DNA of 12,146 bases from Gammaproteobacteria bacterium (GTDB lineage: Bacteria; Pseudomonadota; Gammaproteobacteria; Pseudomonadales; Halieaceae), in NCBI GenBank assembly GCA_029859085.1, contig JAOUDU010000029.1, positions 1 through 12,146 of the forward strand, written 5' to 3'. The position numbers and the translations under genes are program-made. Positions within the stretch are counted from its first letter, which is position 1. Each line of letters starts with the position of its first letter. Positions 1-7,216 of the stretch are shown here, piece by piece. The notes beneath the pieces were generated by a model. That model was not told where the DNA came from. It was given only the letters and a program-made list of their open reading frames with translations, and ran no database searches.

Positions 1-96
1 GTTCTGGCGAATTTGCAGCGATAGATAGATAAACGTGACAAAAACACCTATCGAGCCAAGAAGCTCAGCTATTGCTCCAATTGCATCCCAATTCAT
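1..96 (-). CDS. Small membrane-anchored protein, N-terminal 32 codons only (cut by window edge)
   Basis: Reading the minus strand from the ATG at 96 gives 32 uninterrupted codons that run off the left edge. The peptide begins MNWDAIGAIAELLGSIG and continues into a hydrophobic stretch ending in YLSLQIRQN. The pattern is a short amphipathic start, one membrane helix (about residues 8-28) and then a polar Q-[IL]-[RK] segment. It is the same pattern as in the protein encoded at 1513-1989: E, I, V, IY and Q line up without gaps. Both belong to a common type of uncharacterised single-helix proteins in Gammaproteobacteria; I cannot assign a function. The fragment is too short for ordinary gene callers, but the clear homology to the neighbour supports it. 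The upstream gap holds repeat copy A. Confidence 0.72.
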   Translation of the reverse strand, partial: MNWDAIGAIAELLGSIGVFVTFIYLSLQIRQN

Positions 97-470
97 GATG
101 CTAATCCAAATATTATTAATCAACCCAGAATATCCTACAGTTCCATGCATGTCTTCTTTGCGTCGTTAACCGCCAAAGGTCGGATTAGGCCAATCTGTCT
201 GATCCCCCCCGATAGCGGCCGTCATTGCTGCCTTAGATGCCGTATAGAGCTGTCTAAAAGGTACCACCTTGAGCTATTTGCTCAACCGGGCTTCGACTCG
301 ACCTGCCTGCCGGTCCTGGTCAGCTATCGCCTGCGGGCAGACACTCGCTTACAATTCTACTCGGTGGCCGCTGTCGACACAGATGCGGCGTTCAGAAGTG
401 CTATCCTTCTGCTGAAGCTTCACTCGCTCACGTGACGGGAAGCTGATGAACATAACAAAGGATTTGAACG
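97..470. other. Intergenic gap, 374 bp, with repeat copy A and a small stem-loop
   Basis: This gap lies between the divergent partial membrane-protein gene and SDR1. It contains repeat copy A (159-230) and a small perfect inverted repeat, TTGAGC (269-274) and GCTCAA (280-285), with a 5-base loop. A 96-codon frame crosses it (145-435), but it runs through the repeat, has no convincing ribosome site and gives a Cys/Arg-rich peptide unlike any family I know, so I do not call it a gene. The SDR1 promoter should lie in the last ~100 bases; I cannot point to convincing -35/-10 boxes. Confidence 0.6.
159..230 (+). repeat. Degenerate intergenic repeat, copy A
   Basis: First of three related copies in this window. 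TGCGTCG starts at 159, TGTCT lies exactly 37 bases later (196) and GTCAT 62 bases later (221). Between them are a CCGCCAAAGG-like block and a pyrimidine-rich run. Copies B and C have the same blocks in the same order and orientation. Copy A is the most diverged. Confidence 0.6.
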
Positions 471-1232
471 ATGAGTCAATTCAACTTGAGCGGCAAGACT
501 GCTATCGTCACGGGTGGAAATGGGGGTATCGGACGCGGCATCGCGTTGGCACTGGCCGAGGCAGGTGCCAATGTCTGCATCGCGGGGCGGAACGAACAGA
601 AGAACGAAAAGGTACGGATTGAGATCGAAGGGCTCGGCGCCTCGGTCATCGCCCAGAGGTGTGATGTAAACGATAATACCTCAATCGCAGAGACCATTGA
701 GGCCACGATCGACGCTTTTGGTGGCTTGAACATTCTGGTCAACAACGCCGGTATTGTCACACTGAATAGTCCAGAGGCGATTACTGACGAGGAATGGATG
801 TCGCTGATCGACACTAACCTCAACAGTGTTTTCAGATTTTGTCGTGCCGCTCATCAATCGCTGCTGAAGGCCGGCGGGGGCAAGATCATCAACATCGGCT
901 CCATGTACTCGATCTTCGGAAGCCCCTTTGCTGCTAGCTATGCGGCAAGCAAGGGGGGTGTTGTGCAGCTGTCGAAATCGCTTGCAGTATCCTGGGCTGA
1001 AGACAATATTCAGGTCAATGCCATCCTGCCGGGTTGGATCGAGACGGACATGACTGCACCACTCGAGACCGATATGGCCGAGATACACGCGGCGATCATT
1101 GCGCGCACCCCCACGCGACGCTTCGGCCAGCCCGAGGAAATTGGCGGCACGGCGGTTTATCTGGCGTCGAGCGCCTCCAATTTTGTCACCGGCCAGTCCA
1201 TTGCCGTGTGCGGTGGCTATAGCATCGCGTAA
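471..1232 (+). CDS. Short-chain dehydrogenase/reductase, classical SDR family (SDR1)
   Basis: A 253-residue NAD(P)-dependent oxidoreductase of the classical SDR fold, predicted cytoplasmic. The nucleotide-binding motif TGGNGGIG is at 14-21, NNAG at 91-94, and the catalytic tetrad is N116, S144, Y157 and K161 (YAASK). Arg40 at the end of the second beta strand, with no Asp there, suggests preference for NADP(H). The C-terminal half (PGWIETDMT, FGQPEEIGG, FVTGQSIAVCGG) resembles the FabG / gluconate-dehydrogenase-like subgroup; the substrate cannot be read from this. The start is supported by AAGGA eight bases upstream of the ATG. It stands alone between two copies of an intergenic repeat and between two genes of one membrane-protein family, away from the other SDR genes in the window. 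It may therefore have a separate history from the catabolic cluster to the right. Confidence 0.9.
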   Translation: MSQFNLSGKTAIVTGGNGGIGRGIALALAEAGANVCIAGRNEQKNEKVRIEIEGLGASVIAQRCDVNDNTSIAETIEATIDAFGGLNILVNNAGIVTLNSPEAITDEEWMSLIDTNLNSVFRFCRAAHQSLLKAGGGKIINIGSMYSIFGSPFAASYAASKGGVVQLSKSLAVSWAEDNIQVNAILPGWIETDMTAPLETDMAEIHAAIIARTPTRRFGQPEEIGGTAVYLASSASNFVTGQSIAVCGGYSIA

Positions 1233-1512
1233 TGGACCCGGCCGATTGCGGTCAGCAAGATCAAGCAATTCCAAGCTGACCGAATGACCGCCGTGAGGTA
1301 GAAAGCAGTATGTTGCGTTCGAGTATATCCCACCCGTGGCAGGCAGCAATGCGTCGATAACGGCCAAGGGGCATACCGAGCGCGGATGTCTCCACCTCAC
1401 CCGAAAGGAGTCATCCGGCTCGCCCCGGTTACCCTCTCAACTTGGCTCAAACGTGCGATTGGCAGACCCACTGGTAAGGCGTGCAGCTCACTGCATAGCT
1501 GTTGACTTGATG
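1233..1512. other. Intergenic gap between convergent genes, with repeat copy B
   Basis: This 280-bp stretch separates the convergent SDR1 and minus-strand membrane-protein genes. Its main content is repeat copy B. The imperfect dyad inside copy B could fold in RNA and might act as a transcription stop, but no T-run follows it. I see no gene here; the forward frame starting at 1336 runs into the opposing gene and is discarded. Confidence 0.55.
1341..1421 (+). repeat. Degenerate intergenic repeat, copy B, with internal dyad
   Basis: Begins with AGGCAGCAATGCGTCG (1341-1356), identical over 16 bases to the start of copy C. TGTCT follows 37 bases after TGCGTCG, as in the other copies, and GTCAT 60 bases after. 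Within it CGGATG (1383-1388) and CATCCG (1412-1417) are perfectly complementary. The pairing extends inwards through CTCC and GGAG with one T-T mismatch, giving an ~11-bp stem. Copies A and C do not keep that stem well. Confidence 0.68.
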
Positions 1513-1989
1513 TTATGTGCCCTCATCTTCGTTCTTTTGCCTGTTTACCAGGTAATCTTCCACAAATGGCGCGAAAATTCTGCCTTTGGATCGAAGAAAC
1601 CATTGTTGGGTTCCCGGCATAGAGAACACAGCATAAGCTTGGTCTAAAGCGCGCTGATAGGTTTCAATATTCGGATATACGCCGGCTTTTTCATGAGTCA
1701 TGATCGTGTCAATGATTCCAAAATACATAGAGATAATGAAACTGAATCTTGATTTTTCAGCCTGATTTAAAGAGTCGTAATCGTGAGAGCCTTGGTGAAA
1801 AACTCTCCATGTTTCCCCATCACCTGCTACTGCTGATGTAAATTGAGACCATAGTTCAGTGCTCTTGGTATAGCTGTCTAGTTTGGCTTGAGTGACAGTT
1901 GCTTTTAACTGCATGCCCACATAGATAAGCGATATAACAACAGCGATAGCACTTACAAATTCACCCCAATTCGCTAAATTCTCTGCCAT
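1513..1989 (-). CDS. Small membrane-anchored protein of unknown function
   Basis: A 158-residue protein with one N-terminal membrane helix (about residues 10-28, GEFVSAIAVVISLIYVGMQL), followed by a polar, mostly helical region rich in aromatic and charged residues that is probably cytoplasmic. There is no cleavable signal peptide and no enzyme motif I recognise. The layout matches a widespread group of uncharacterised gammaproteobacterial proteins with a helix ending in IYL-x-x-Q-[IL]-[RK]; the partial gene at 1-96 is another member. The coding DNA is clearly more AT-rich than the genes beyond 2.3 kb, which suggests separate origin. The ribosome site is weak (GAGAAA upstream of the ATG). It is monocistronic, convergent with SDR1, and preceded at its 5' side by repeat copy C. 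Confidence 0.82.
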   Translation of the reverse strand: MAENLANWGEFVSAIAVVISLIYVGMQLKATVTQAKLDSYTKSTELWSQFTSAVAGDGETWRVFHQGSHDYDSLNQAEKSRFSFIISMYFGIIDTIMTHEKAGVYPNIETYQRALDQAYAVFSMPGTQQWFLRSKGRIFAPFVEDYLVNRQKNEDEGT

Positions 1990-2155
1990 ATCGTATTTCT
2001 CAAAGTTCAGTATAAGCGCGTTCTATTTCGCACACCTGAAAGCCATGTGTACTCAATCACGCGGTTGCAAAAAAATACCGGATTCCCTGTTTCCACAGTT
2101 GTCTGCCTTGAGTGAAAATCGGCCTGTCGCTTTTTAGGATAACTGAGCTACCCGA

Positions 2156-2236
2156 AGGCAGCAATGCGTCGGAAGCCGCCAGGAGGCGGATCAGGCTACT
2201 TTGTCTCCTCCACCCTGAAAGCAGTCATGCGGATAG
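2156..2236 (+). repeat. Degenerate intergenic repeat, copy C
   Basis: Shares AGGCAGCAATGCGTCG (2156-2171) with copy B. TGTCT (2202) lies 37 bases after TGCGTCG (2165), the same as in copies A and B, and GTCAT lies at 2224 (offset 59). The middle has the same AGCCGCCAGGAGG-like block and pyrimidine-rich run ending in CCCTGAAAGCAGTCAT, which parallels CCCGAAAGGAGTCAT of copy B. Confidence 0.68.
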
Positions 2237-2256
2237 TCCAGGTGGCAGTGGTGATG

Positions 2257-2282
2257 TGCCGACTTTGAATCGGGAGTCGGCA
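2257..2282. terminator. Stem-loop downstream of the EthD-like gene, possible terminator
   Basis: TGCCGACT (2257-2264) and AGTCGGCA (2275-2282) are perfect 8-bp arms around a 10-base loop. It lies 28 bases past the stop codon of the minus-strand EthD-like gene, a suitable place to end that transcript. There is no T-run after it on the minus strand, so it would be an atypical intrinsic terminator or a 3'-end stabilising structure. Confidence 0.4.
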
Positions 2283-2310
2283 AGGCCCGCCGGGTGACAC
2301 CGCGACAGAA

Positions 2311-3030
2311 TCAGGCCTTCAGGAGGGCTTTGATCACGTACTCACTCATCGGAATGACATCGATGTGCTCGAAGTCGATAAAACGCGCACAGCTTTCCAG
2401 CATCGCCGTCATCCGCTGCTGCAGCAGGCTCTCATCGCCGCCGGTATTGTAGAACGCGTGATCCGAGTCCATGGCCGCGGGTGGAAAATTCTCCTCGACA
2501 ATGGCGTCGAAGGGCCGGGTCTCCTCCCCAAGCACCCGCACCACCACATTCTGGCGGTAGCCGAAGGTGGACTGGGTGTCGATGGCCACCGCGGTGTGGC
2601 TGCCCTTCCAGATCGACAGCCACTGCTCCCGCTCGAGCTGTGCCGGCTTGCGCATGAAAACCACGTGGCACATGCCGTGAACCCTCTCGCCCGGGGCAGA
2701 CGGATGCCGCTCGCGGCTCACCAGTGGCTCCGCCTCCACCACCAGGTAAGCGCCTTTGCGACTGACGTGCCGGTCTATCAGCGGCTCCCATGCCGCGGCG
2801 GCGCCGGCATTGTCGACCCACAGGGACAGGGCCGCGCCGGGCACCGGCGGGTGGCTCTCCATCCGGCGTTGCGCCGCCGGCGCCACCGCACTGTCCGCCA
2901 CCGCCAGGCGCACACCGTGCACCCCGCGCAGCTGCGCCAGTGGCGGGCAGAGTTGGCCCAGCAGCTCGTCGCGAAACTCGTCCGCAGGCTGCCCCGAGCC
3001 CTGCCACAGCGAATAGACCAGCTTTTCCAT
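2311..3030 (-). CDS. EthD-like protein with two ferredoxin-fold halves
   Basis: A 239-residue protein that I read as two dimeric alpha/beta-barrel (EthD-type) halves. The first spans about residues 1-105 (MEKLVYSLWQG opening, LSLWVDN). The second spans about 115-235 (GMCHVVFMRKPA, then the typical REQWLSIWKGSHT segment, ending in MSEYVIKAL). EthD-family proteins accompany oxidative catabolism of ethers, steroids and aromatics; most have no demonstrated activity, and single-domain members are near 100 residues. The length and repeated architecture fit a tandem. The start is well supported: GGGAGGAG sits six bases before the ATG. It follows SDR2 by 22 bases on the same strand, so the two are very probably co-transcribed. 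Substrate and reaction unknown. Confidence 0.78.
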   Translation of the reverse strand: MEKLVYSLWQGSGQPADEFRDELLGQLCPPLAQLRGVHGVRLAVADSAVAPAAQRRMESHPPVPGAALSLWVDNAGAAAAWEPLIDRHVSRKGAYLVVEAEPLVSRERHPSAPGERVHGMCHVVFMRKPAQLEREQWLSIWKGSHTAVAIDTQSTFGYRQNVVVRVLGEETRPFDAIVEENFPPAAMDSDHAFYNTGGDESLLQQRMTAMLESCARFIDFEHIDVIPMSEYVIKALLKA

Positions 3031-3052
3031 GCGCTCCTCCCGTTTCGCTGCG

Positions 3053-3826
3053 CTACATCACGCCCAGGGGCGGGGTGATGGTGGCGCAGTTATCGATCAG
3101 CATCTCGGAGCCGTTTACAAAGCGGGACTCATCGGAGGCCAGGTACAGCACCAGGTTGGCTATATCCTCCGGGTCGCACATATTGCCGTACTTGCCCACC
3201 TCCTCGATATCCTCGGCGGTGGCCACATCCTTGCCCATCGCCACCTTCACCACCATCGGGGTTTTTACCCCGTCAGGGTGGATCGAATTGCAGCGAATAC
3301 CGTTTTTCTGTTCCTTGCAGAACATCGCGATACTCTTGGTGAGGGAGCGCACCGCACCCTTGCTGGCGGTGTAGGCCGCGACGAAGGACTGGCCGTGAAT
3401 GGCCGCCACCGAAGACATATTGATGATCGAGCCGCCGCCGCTGGCGGCCATGGCCGGGATGCCGTGCTTGCAGCCAAGGAACACGCCATCGCTGTTGACC
3501 GCGTTGATCTTGCGCCACATCGCGAGGTCGGTATCGACGATGTTACCAAGGGCAATCATGCCGGCGTTGTTGACCAGGATATCGAGGCGGCCGAATTTCT
3601 CTACGGTGGCGCCGACGACGCTCTTCCAGTTGTCCTCATCGGTCACATCCAGGCGCAGGAAGATCGCGCTGCTGCCGATGCTGTCGGCCACCGCCTTGCC
3701 ATCCTTCTCGTTCAGGTCCGCCACCACGACACGGGCGCCCTCGCGCGCCAGCAGAATGGCGTCCGCCCTGCCCATACCGCTGGCCCCACCTGTGACGATT
3801 GCTACTTTACCGGCGACTCTGCCCAT
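3053..3826 (-). CDS. Short-chain dehydrogenase/reductase (SDR2), NAD-type, hydroxysteroid-dehydrogenase-like
   Basis: A 257-residue classical SDR. It shows TGGASGMG at 12-19, NNAG at 86-89, and the catalytic tetrad N111, S139, Y152 and K156 (YTASK). Asp37 at the end of the second strand (VVVADLNE) predicts NAD(H), which usually means an oxidising role. The overall look, including GCKHGIPAM and SIHPDGVKTPM, resembles bacterial 3-alpha/3-beta/20-beta-hydroxysteroid and cyclic-alcohol dehydrogenases. That fits the ketosteroid isomerase elsewhere in the window, but a steroid substrate is inference. The PDG in place of the usual PG[WYF] after the active site, and the tail DNCATITPPLGVM in place of a plain DGG ending, are small departures. 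It is the first gene of a minus-strand pair with the EthD-like protein; GGGGGAG lies about ten bases before the ATG. Confidence 0.9.
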   Translation of the reverse strand: MGRVAGKVAIVTGGASGMGRADAILLAREGARVVVADLNEKDGKAVADSIGSSAIFLRLDVTDEDNWKSVVGATVEKFGRLDILVNNAGMIALGNIVDTDLAMWRKINAVNSDGVFLGCKHGIPAMAASGGGSIINMSSVAAIHGQSFVAAYTASKGAVRSLTKSIAMFCKEQKNGIRCNSIHPDGVKTPMVVKVAMGKDVATAEDIEEVGKYGNMCDPEDIANLVLYLASDESRFVNGSEMLIDNCATITPPLGVM

Positions 3827-3853
3827 GCTGTGTCATCTCCCCCTGTGTTGGTG

Positions 3854-3878
3854 GCCGCTCGCGGGTCCCCGCAGCGGC
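3854..3878. other. GC-rich stem-loop in the divergent gap upstream of SDR2
   Basis: GCCGCT(C)GCGG (3854-3864) pairs with CCGCAGCGGC (3869-3878) with a one-base bulge and a GTCC loop. It lies in the 219-bp gap between the divergent SDR2 and DUF1499 genes and would fall in the SDR2 leader or promoter. Function unknown; GC-rich sequence makes chance stems common. Confidence 0.35.
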
Positions 3879-4034
3879 GATCATCGATCAGCGCGAGAGT
3901 TAACCAGATGCCGCCCGCCAGCTCAAACTGCGGGGAACTAAACCGGCCCGAGGACTGCCCAATTGAACCGTCGGGCAACTCGCTTGTGGCGCGGGCAGGT
4001 AGTATTCTGTGCCCTCGAAAACTGCCCGATTCAC

Positions 4035-4048
4035 AGGAGGTCCGAATG
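4035..4048 (+). promoter_or_regulatory. Strong ribosome site fixing the DUF1499 gene start
   Basis: AGGAGG at 4035-4040 is followed five bases later by ATG at 4046. The same frame is open back to 3029, but that extension lies antisense to SDR2 and codes for no recognisable domain. This site therefore decides the start. Confidence 0.88.
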
Positions 4049-4780
4049 AACCAGATACCGAACGCGGCGGCGCGTAAAACTCCCGGCCTGGTCAACTGGG
4101 TGGGCTACCTCGCCATCACCCTGCTGCTGGCACTGCCGATAGCGGTCCTGGCCGTGCGCTCAGGCGAATGGCAACAGGGCCTGTTGCTCTACGCCATCGG
4201 CTGCTTCGGGGCAGCCATCCTGCTGCTGCTGGCGATGGTGCTGATGCTGCTGCCGCGTTACTCGAGCTGGCGCAAGGGGATTGCCGGGCGGGCACTGCTG
4301 GCCGTGCCGGGCACGGTGCTGCTGCTGTCGCTGCTGGCCGGGGGAAATCACCCGCGCATTCACGATATCAGCACCGACCTGCAGGACCCGCCGGTGTTCA
4401 CCGCGGCGCTGCAGCAGCGCGGAGCCAACAGCAACAGCCTGGAAACAGATCCCGAGACCGCGGCGCTGCAGGCGGCGGCCTACCCGGAGCTGCAGACGCT
4501 GCGCAGCACCGTGGGGTACGAGGATATGTTTGACCGGGCGGTGCGGGTGGCCACGGCAATGGGCTGGGATATCTACCTGCAGGACCGCAATGCCGGGGTT
4601 ATCGAGGCAGTGGACACCACTACCGTGATGGGCTTCAAGGACGATGTCGTGATCCGCCTGCGCACCAATGCCGACGGCACCCTGGTGGACCTGCGCTCGG
4701 TCTCCCGGGTCGGCGTCGGCGACCTGGGCGCCAACGCCCGGCGCATCAGCACGTTCCTCGAGCGCCTGCAGCAGGGGTAA
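4046..4780 (+). CDS. DUF1499 domain membrane protein
   Basis: A 244-residue inner-membrane protein. Three hydrophobic helices lie at about 19-37, 46-69 and 82-98. They are followed by a soluble domain beginning PRIHDISTD (103-111) and ending ARRISTFLERL, with conserved middle features (VIEAVDTT, MGFKDDVVIRLR). This is the DUF1499 pattern. The family's function is not established; members are often found with envelope or lipid-linked genes. The soluble domain probably faces the periplasm, but topology is inferred. An internal ATG with a strong AGGAGG is chosen over the much longer open frame upstream. The protease gene starts nine bases after the stop, so the two are almost certainly one transcript, which may mean a joint role in envelope maintenance. 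Confidence 0.85.
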   Translation: MNQIPNAAARKTPGLVNWVGYLAITLLLALPIAVLAVRSGEWQQGLLLYAIGCFGAAILLLLAMVLMLLPRYSSWRKGIAGRALLAVPGTVLLLSLLAGGNHPRIHDISTDLQDPPVFTAALQQRGANSNSLETDPETAALQAAAYPELQTLRSTVGYEDMFDRAVRVATAMGWDIYLQDRNAGVIEAVDTTTVMGFKDDVVIRLRTNADGTLVDLRSVSRVGVGDLGANARRISTFLERLQQG

Positions 4781-4789
4781 CAACGGGAA

Positions 4790-5848
<1,059 letters not shown>

Positions 5849-5858
5849 CCGTTTCGAT

Positions 5859-5887
5859 GCCGCGCCGGCAGCACCCTGCCGCGCGGC
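5859..5887. terminator. Hairpin between convergent genes, probable bidirectional stop
   Basis: GCCGCGC(C)GGCAG (5859-5871) pairs with CTGCCGCGCGGC (5876-5887) around a CACC loop: 12 base pairs with a single bulged C. It sits between the protease stop (5848) and the stop of the opposing tail-anchored protein gene (5895), where one structure could end both transcripts. It lacks a T-run on either side, so it is not a textbook intrinsic terminator. Confidence 0.55.
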
Positions 5888-5894
5888 GGATCGA

Positions 5895-6278
5895 TCACAG
5901 GACCAGCACCAGCAAGACTATAACCACACCGACGCCCAGCACCCACTTGTACAGATCCTGCCGGGTGGGACCGGGCTTGCGGCTGCGCTGCTCTTCCATG
6001 ACCAGCCTGGCCATCAGCGCATCCACATCGCCGCTGCCGAGGCGTTCCGGCCTGGGCGCCCGGGCGCCCGCCTGAGGACCCTGCGCAGCTGCCTTCGCTT
6101 TATCCACCGCCTGCTGCACCAGCGCCCTGGCCCGGTCGTCCTGTTGCTTCACCGCTTCGAGCAGTGCGATCAACTGCTGCCGCTCGGCCTGGGGGATAGC
6201 ACCCAGGGCGGCGCTATCGCTGGCGCGCAGGCTGTAGGTCTTGCCATTGACAACGAAGGTGATTACCGGGTTCTCCAT
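5895..6278 (-). CDS. Small tail-anchored protein of unknown function
   Basis: A 127-residue protein not assignable to a named family. It starts with a short beta-like segment (ITFVVNGKTYSL), then a charged, Ala/Gln-rich helical stretch likely to form a coiled coil (about 30-67). A proline- and glycine-rich linker follows, then a short helix (DVDALMARLVMEEQ), and a hydrophobic helix at the extreme C-terminus (about 111-127, ending VLLVLVL). No signal peptide is present, so it should be inserted by its tail with the body in the cytoplasm. It follows SDR3 by 21 bases on the same strand, which implies co-transcription, but nothing links it chemically to SDR3. The ribosome site is weak. Codon use matches the neighbours. 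Confidence 0.8.
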   Translation of the reverse strand: MENPVITFVVNGKTYSLRASDSAALGAIPQAERQQLIALLEAVKQQDDRARALVQQAVDKAKAAAQGPQAGARAPRPERLGSGDVDALMARLVMEEQRSRKPGPTRQDLYKWVLGVGVVIVLLVLVL

Positions 6279-6299
6279 TGCAGCAGGCCCTGTGCGTCG

Positions 6300-7049
6300 T
6301 CAGGAAAGCGTGCCGCCGTCCACCCGGATATCCTCGCCGGTGATATGGATTCCATCCTCGGAGGCGAGCATGGCGATCACGGCGGCCACCACCTCAGGGC
6401 CCCGGGCACCGGTGGGCGACATGATCCGGGAGATCAGGTCGAAATCCATGGTCTCGGGGAAAGCGACCCCGTCGGTCATGCCGGTCTTGATTTCGCCCGG
6501 GCAGATGCAGTTCGCGCGGACCCCGCGCTTGGCGTACTCGATCGCGAGGCTGCGGGTCATTGCCAGCACCCCGCCCTTGCTGGCGGAATAGGCCACCCCG
6601 CAGGGCAGGCCGGACAGGGCCGCGGTGGAGGCGGCGTTGACGATGCTTCCCCTGGTGGCCAGCAGGTGCGGAATTACCTCCCGGCACAGCAGCATGGTCC
6701 CGGTGAGATTGACGTCGATGACCTTCTGCCAATGGGCGAGGGTGAGCTGCTGGGTGTCGTCAAAGCGCAGCACCCCGGCCATATTGACCAGCGCATGGAG
6801 ACCGCCGTATTCCGCCACGCAGGCGGCCACGCAGGCGCGCACATCCTCCTCGCTGCTGATATCGCATACCCGGCCGCTGGCCCGGCCGCCCTCAGCAGCT
6901 ATGGCGGCCACCGTGGCCTCCACTGCCGCCGGGTTCAGGTCGACACAGAACACCGCGCCGCCCTCCGCGGCGATGCGCCGGGCGCTGGCCTGGCCGATAC
7001 CGCCGCCGGCGCCGGTAACCATTACCACCTTGTCATGGAAACGCTGCAT
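6300..7049 (-). CDS. Short-chain dehydrogenase/reductase (SDR3), NAD-type
   Basis: A 249-residue classical SDR. The motifs are TGAGGGIG at 12-19, NMAG at 89-92 (Met instead of the usual second Asn), and the tetrad N114, S141, Y154 and K158 (YSASK). Asp37 (CVDLN) predicts NAD(H). The C-terminus ends in ITGEDIRVDGGTLS, a normal FabG-like tail. I chose the ATG at 7049: it directly precedes the canonical MQRFHDKVVMVTG opening and has AGGGGG upstream. An in-frame ATG at 7109 would add 20 residues (Arg-rich) with no match to the family and would overlap a candidate promoter. The substrate is unknown; a hydroxysteroid or hydroxyacyl-CoA is plausible because the gene is divergent from the dehydrogenase/isomerase operon. 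It is followed by the tail-anchored protein gene. Confidence 0.88.
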   Translation of the reverse strand: MQRFHDKVVMVTGAGGGIGQASARRIAAEGGAVFCVDLNPAAVEATVAAIAAEGGRASGRVCDISSEEDVRACVAACVAEYGGLHALVNMAGVLRFDDTQQLTLAHWQKVIDVNLTGTMLLCREVIPHLLATRGSIVNAASTAALSGLPCGVAYSASKGGVLAMTRSLAIEYAKRGVRANCICPGEIKTGMTDGVAFPETMDFDLISRIMSPTGARGPEVVAAVIAMLASEDGIHITGEDIRVDGGTLS

Positions 7050-7076
7050 TGTGTAACCCCCTGATAACAGGCGACC

Positions 7077-7105
7077 AGAATGCCGCCGACGCGGGAGAGG
7101 GTCAA
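7077..7105 (-). promoter_or_regulatory. Candidate promoter for SDR3
   Basis: On the minus strand TTGACC (7105-7100) and CATTCT (7082-7077) are separated by 17 bases, placing a transcript start near 7070, about 20 bases before the chosen ATG. The -35 is good and the -10 is only fair (3 of 6). A second, perfect TTGACA lies just upstream, inside the dyad at 7114-7131. Confidence 0.4.
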
Positions 7106-7113
7106 CCACCGTG

Positions 7114-7131
7114 CCGGTTTATGTCAACCGG
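7114..7131. promoter_or_regulatory. Operator-like inverted repeat between divergent SDR3 and acyl-CoA dehydrogenase genes
   Basis: CCGGTT (7114-7119) and AACCGG (7126-7131) are perfect 6-base arms separated by 6 bases, total 18. Size and symmetry suit a dimeric regulator such as a TetR-family repressor. It lies just upstream of the SDR3 promoter candidate and about 18 bases upstream of the forward -35 candidate, so one protein could control both units. No regulator gene is in the window. Confidence 0.4.
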
Positions 7132-7148
7132 ACTGACTTTTTAAGCCA

Positions 7149-7176
7149 TTGTCCTGTCGCTCCCGGACGCTACCAT
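7149..7176 (+). promoter_or_regulatory. Candidate promoter for the acyl-CoA dehydrogenase operon
   Basis: TTGTCC (7149-7154) and TACCAT (7171-7176) match the sigma-70 boxes 4 of 6 each with a 16-base spacer. It would give an mRNA leader of roughly 75-80 bases carrying the stem-loop at 7217-7240. Suggestive only. Confidence 0.32.
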
Positions 7177-7216
7177 GTAAACGCTTTGACCCCGCGTGAC
7201 CCGCCCGTACCATGGA

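Larger units (their letters stand above)
1990..2310. other. Intergenic gap, 321 bp, with repeat copy C and a stem-loop
   Basis: Upstream region of the minus-strand membrane-protein gene and downstream region of the EthD-like gene. It contains an AT-rich stretch (about 2060-2100, including an A-run), repeat copy C and the stem-loop at 2257-2282. Base composition changes within this gap, from AT-richer on the left to GC-rich on the right. I see no credible gene; the 61-codon forward frame at 2112-2297 spans the repeat. Confidence 0.55.

Noticed and set aside
145..435. 96-codon forward frame in the left gap
   Set aside because: It passes through repeat copy A, lacks a ribosome site, and has an unprotein-like Cys/Arg-rich composition.
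159..2236. Repeats as integron attC recombination sites with gene cassettes between them
   Set aside because: Copies B and C lack the paired RYYYAAC/GTTRRRY core sites (copy A's GTTAAC seems accidental), and the genes between them point in opposite directions, unlike integron cassettes.
159..2236. Repeats as a CRISPR array
   Set aside because: The copies are degenerate, 70-80 bp long and separated by whole genes; there are no short regular spacers and no cas genes.
3029..4045. Long N-terminal extension of the DUF1499 frame (583 codons in total from 3029)
   Set aside because: It lies antisense to SDR2, codes for a His/Gly/Ala-rich sequence with no domain, and a strong AGGAGG plus ATG at 4046 gives a normal family start.
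6144..7064. 306-codon plus-strand frame opposite SDR3 and the tail-anchored protein gene
   Set aside because: The minus-strand genes carry complete SDR motifs. The forward frame is low-complexity (Gly/His/Ala) and spans two real genes.
7050..7109. SDR3 start at 7109, adding 20 residues
   Set aside because: The extra Arg-rich residues match no SDR N-terminus, and the ATG at 7049 has AGGGGG upstream and begins the standard SDR opening.
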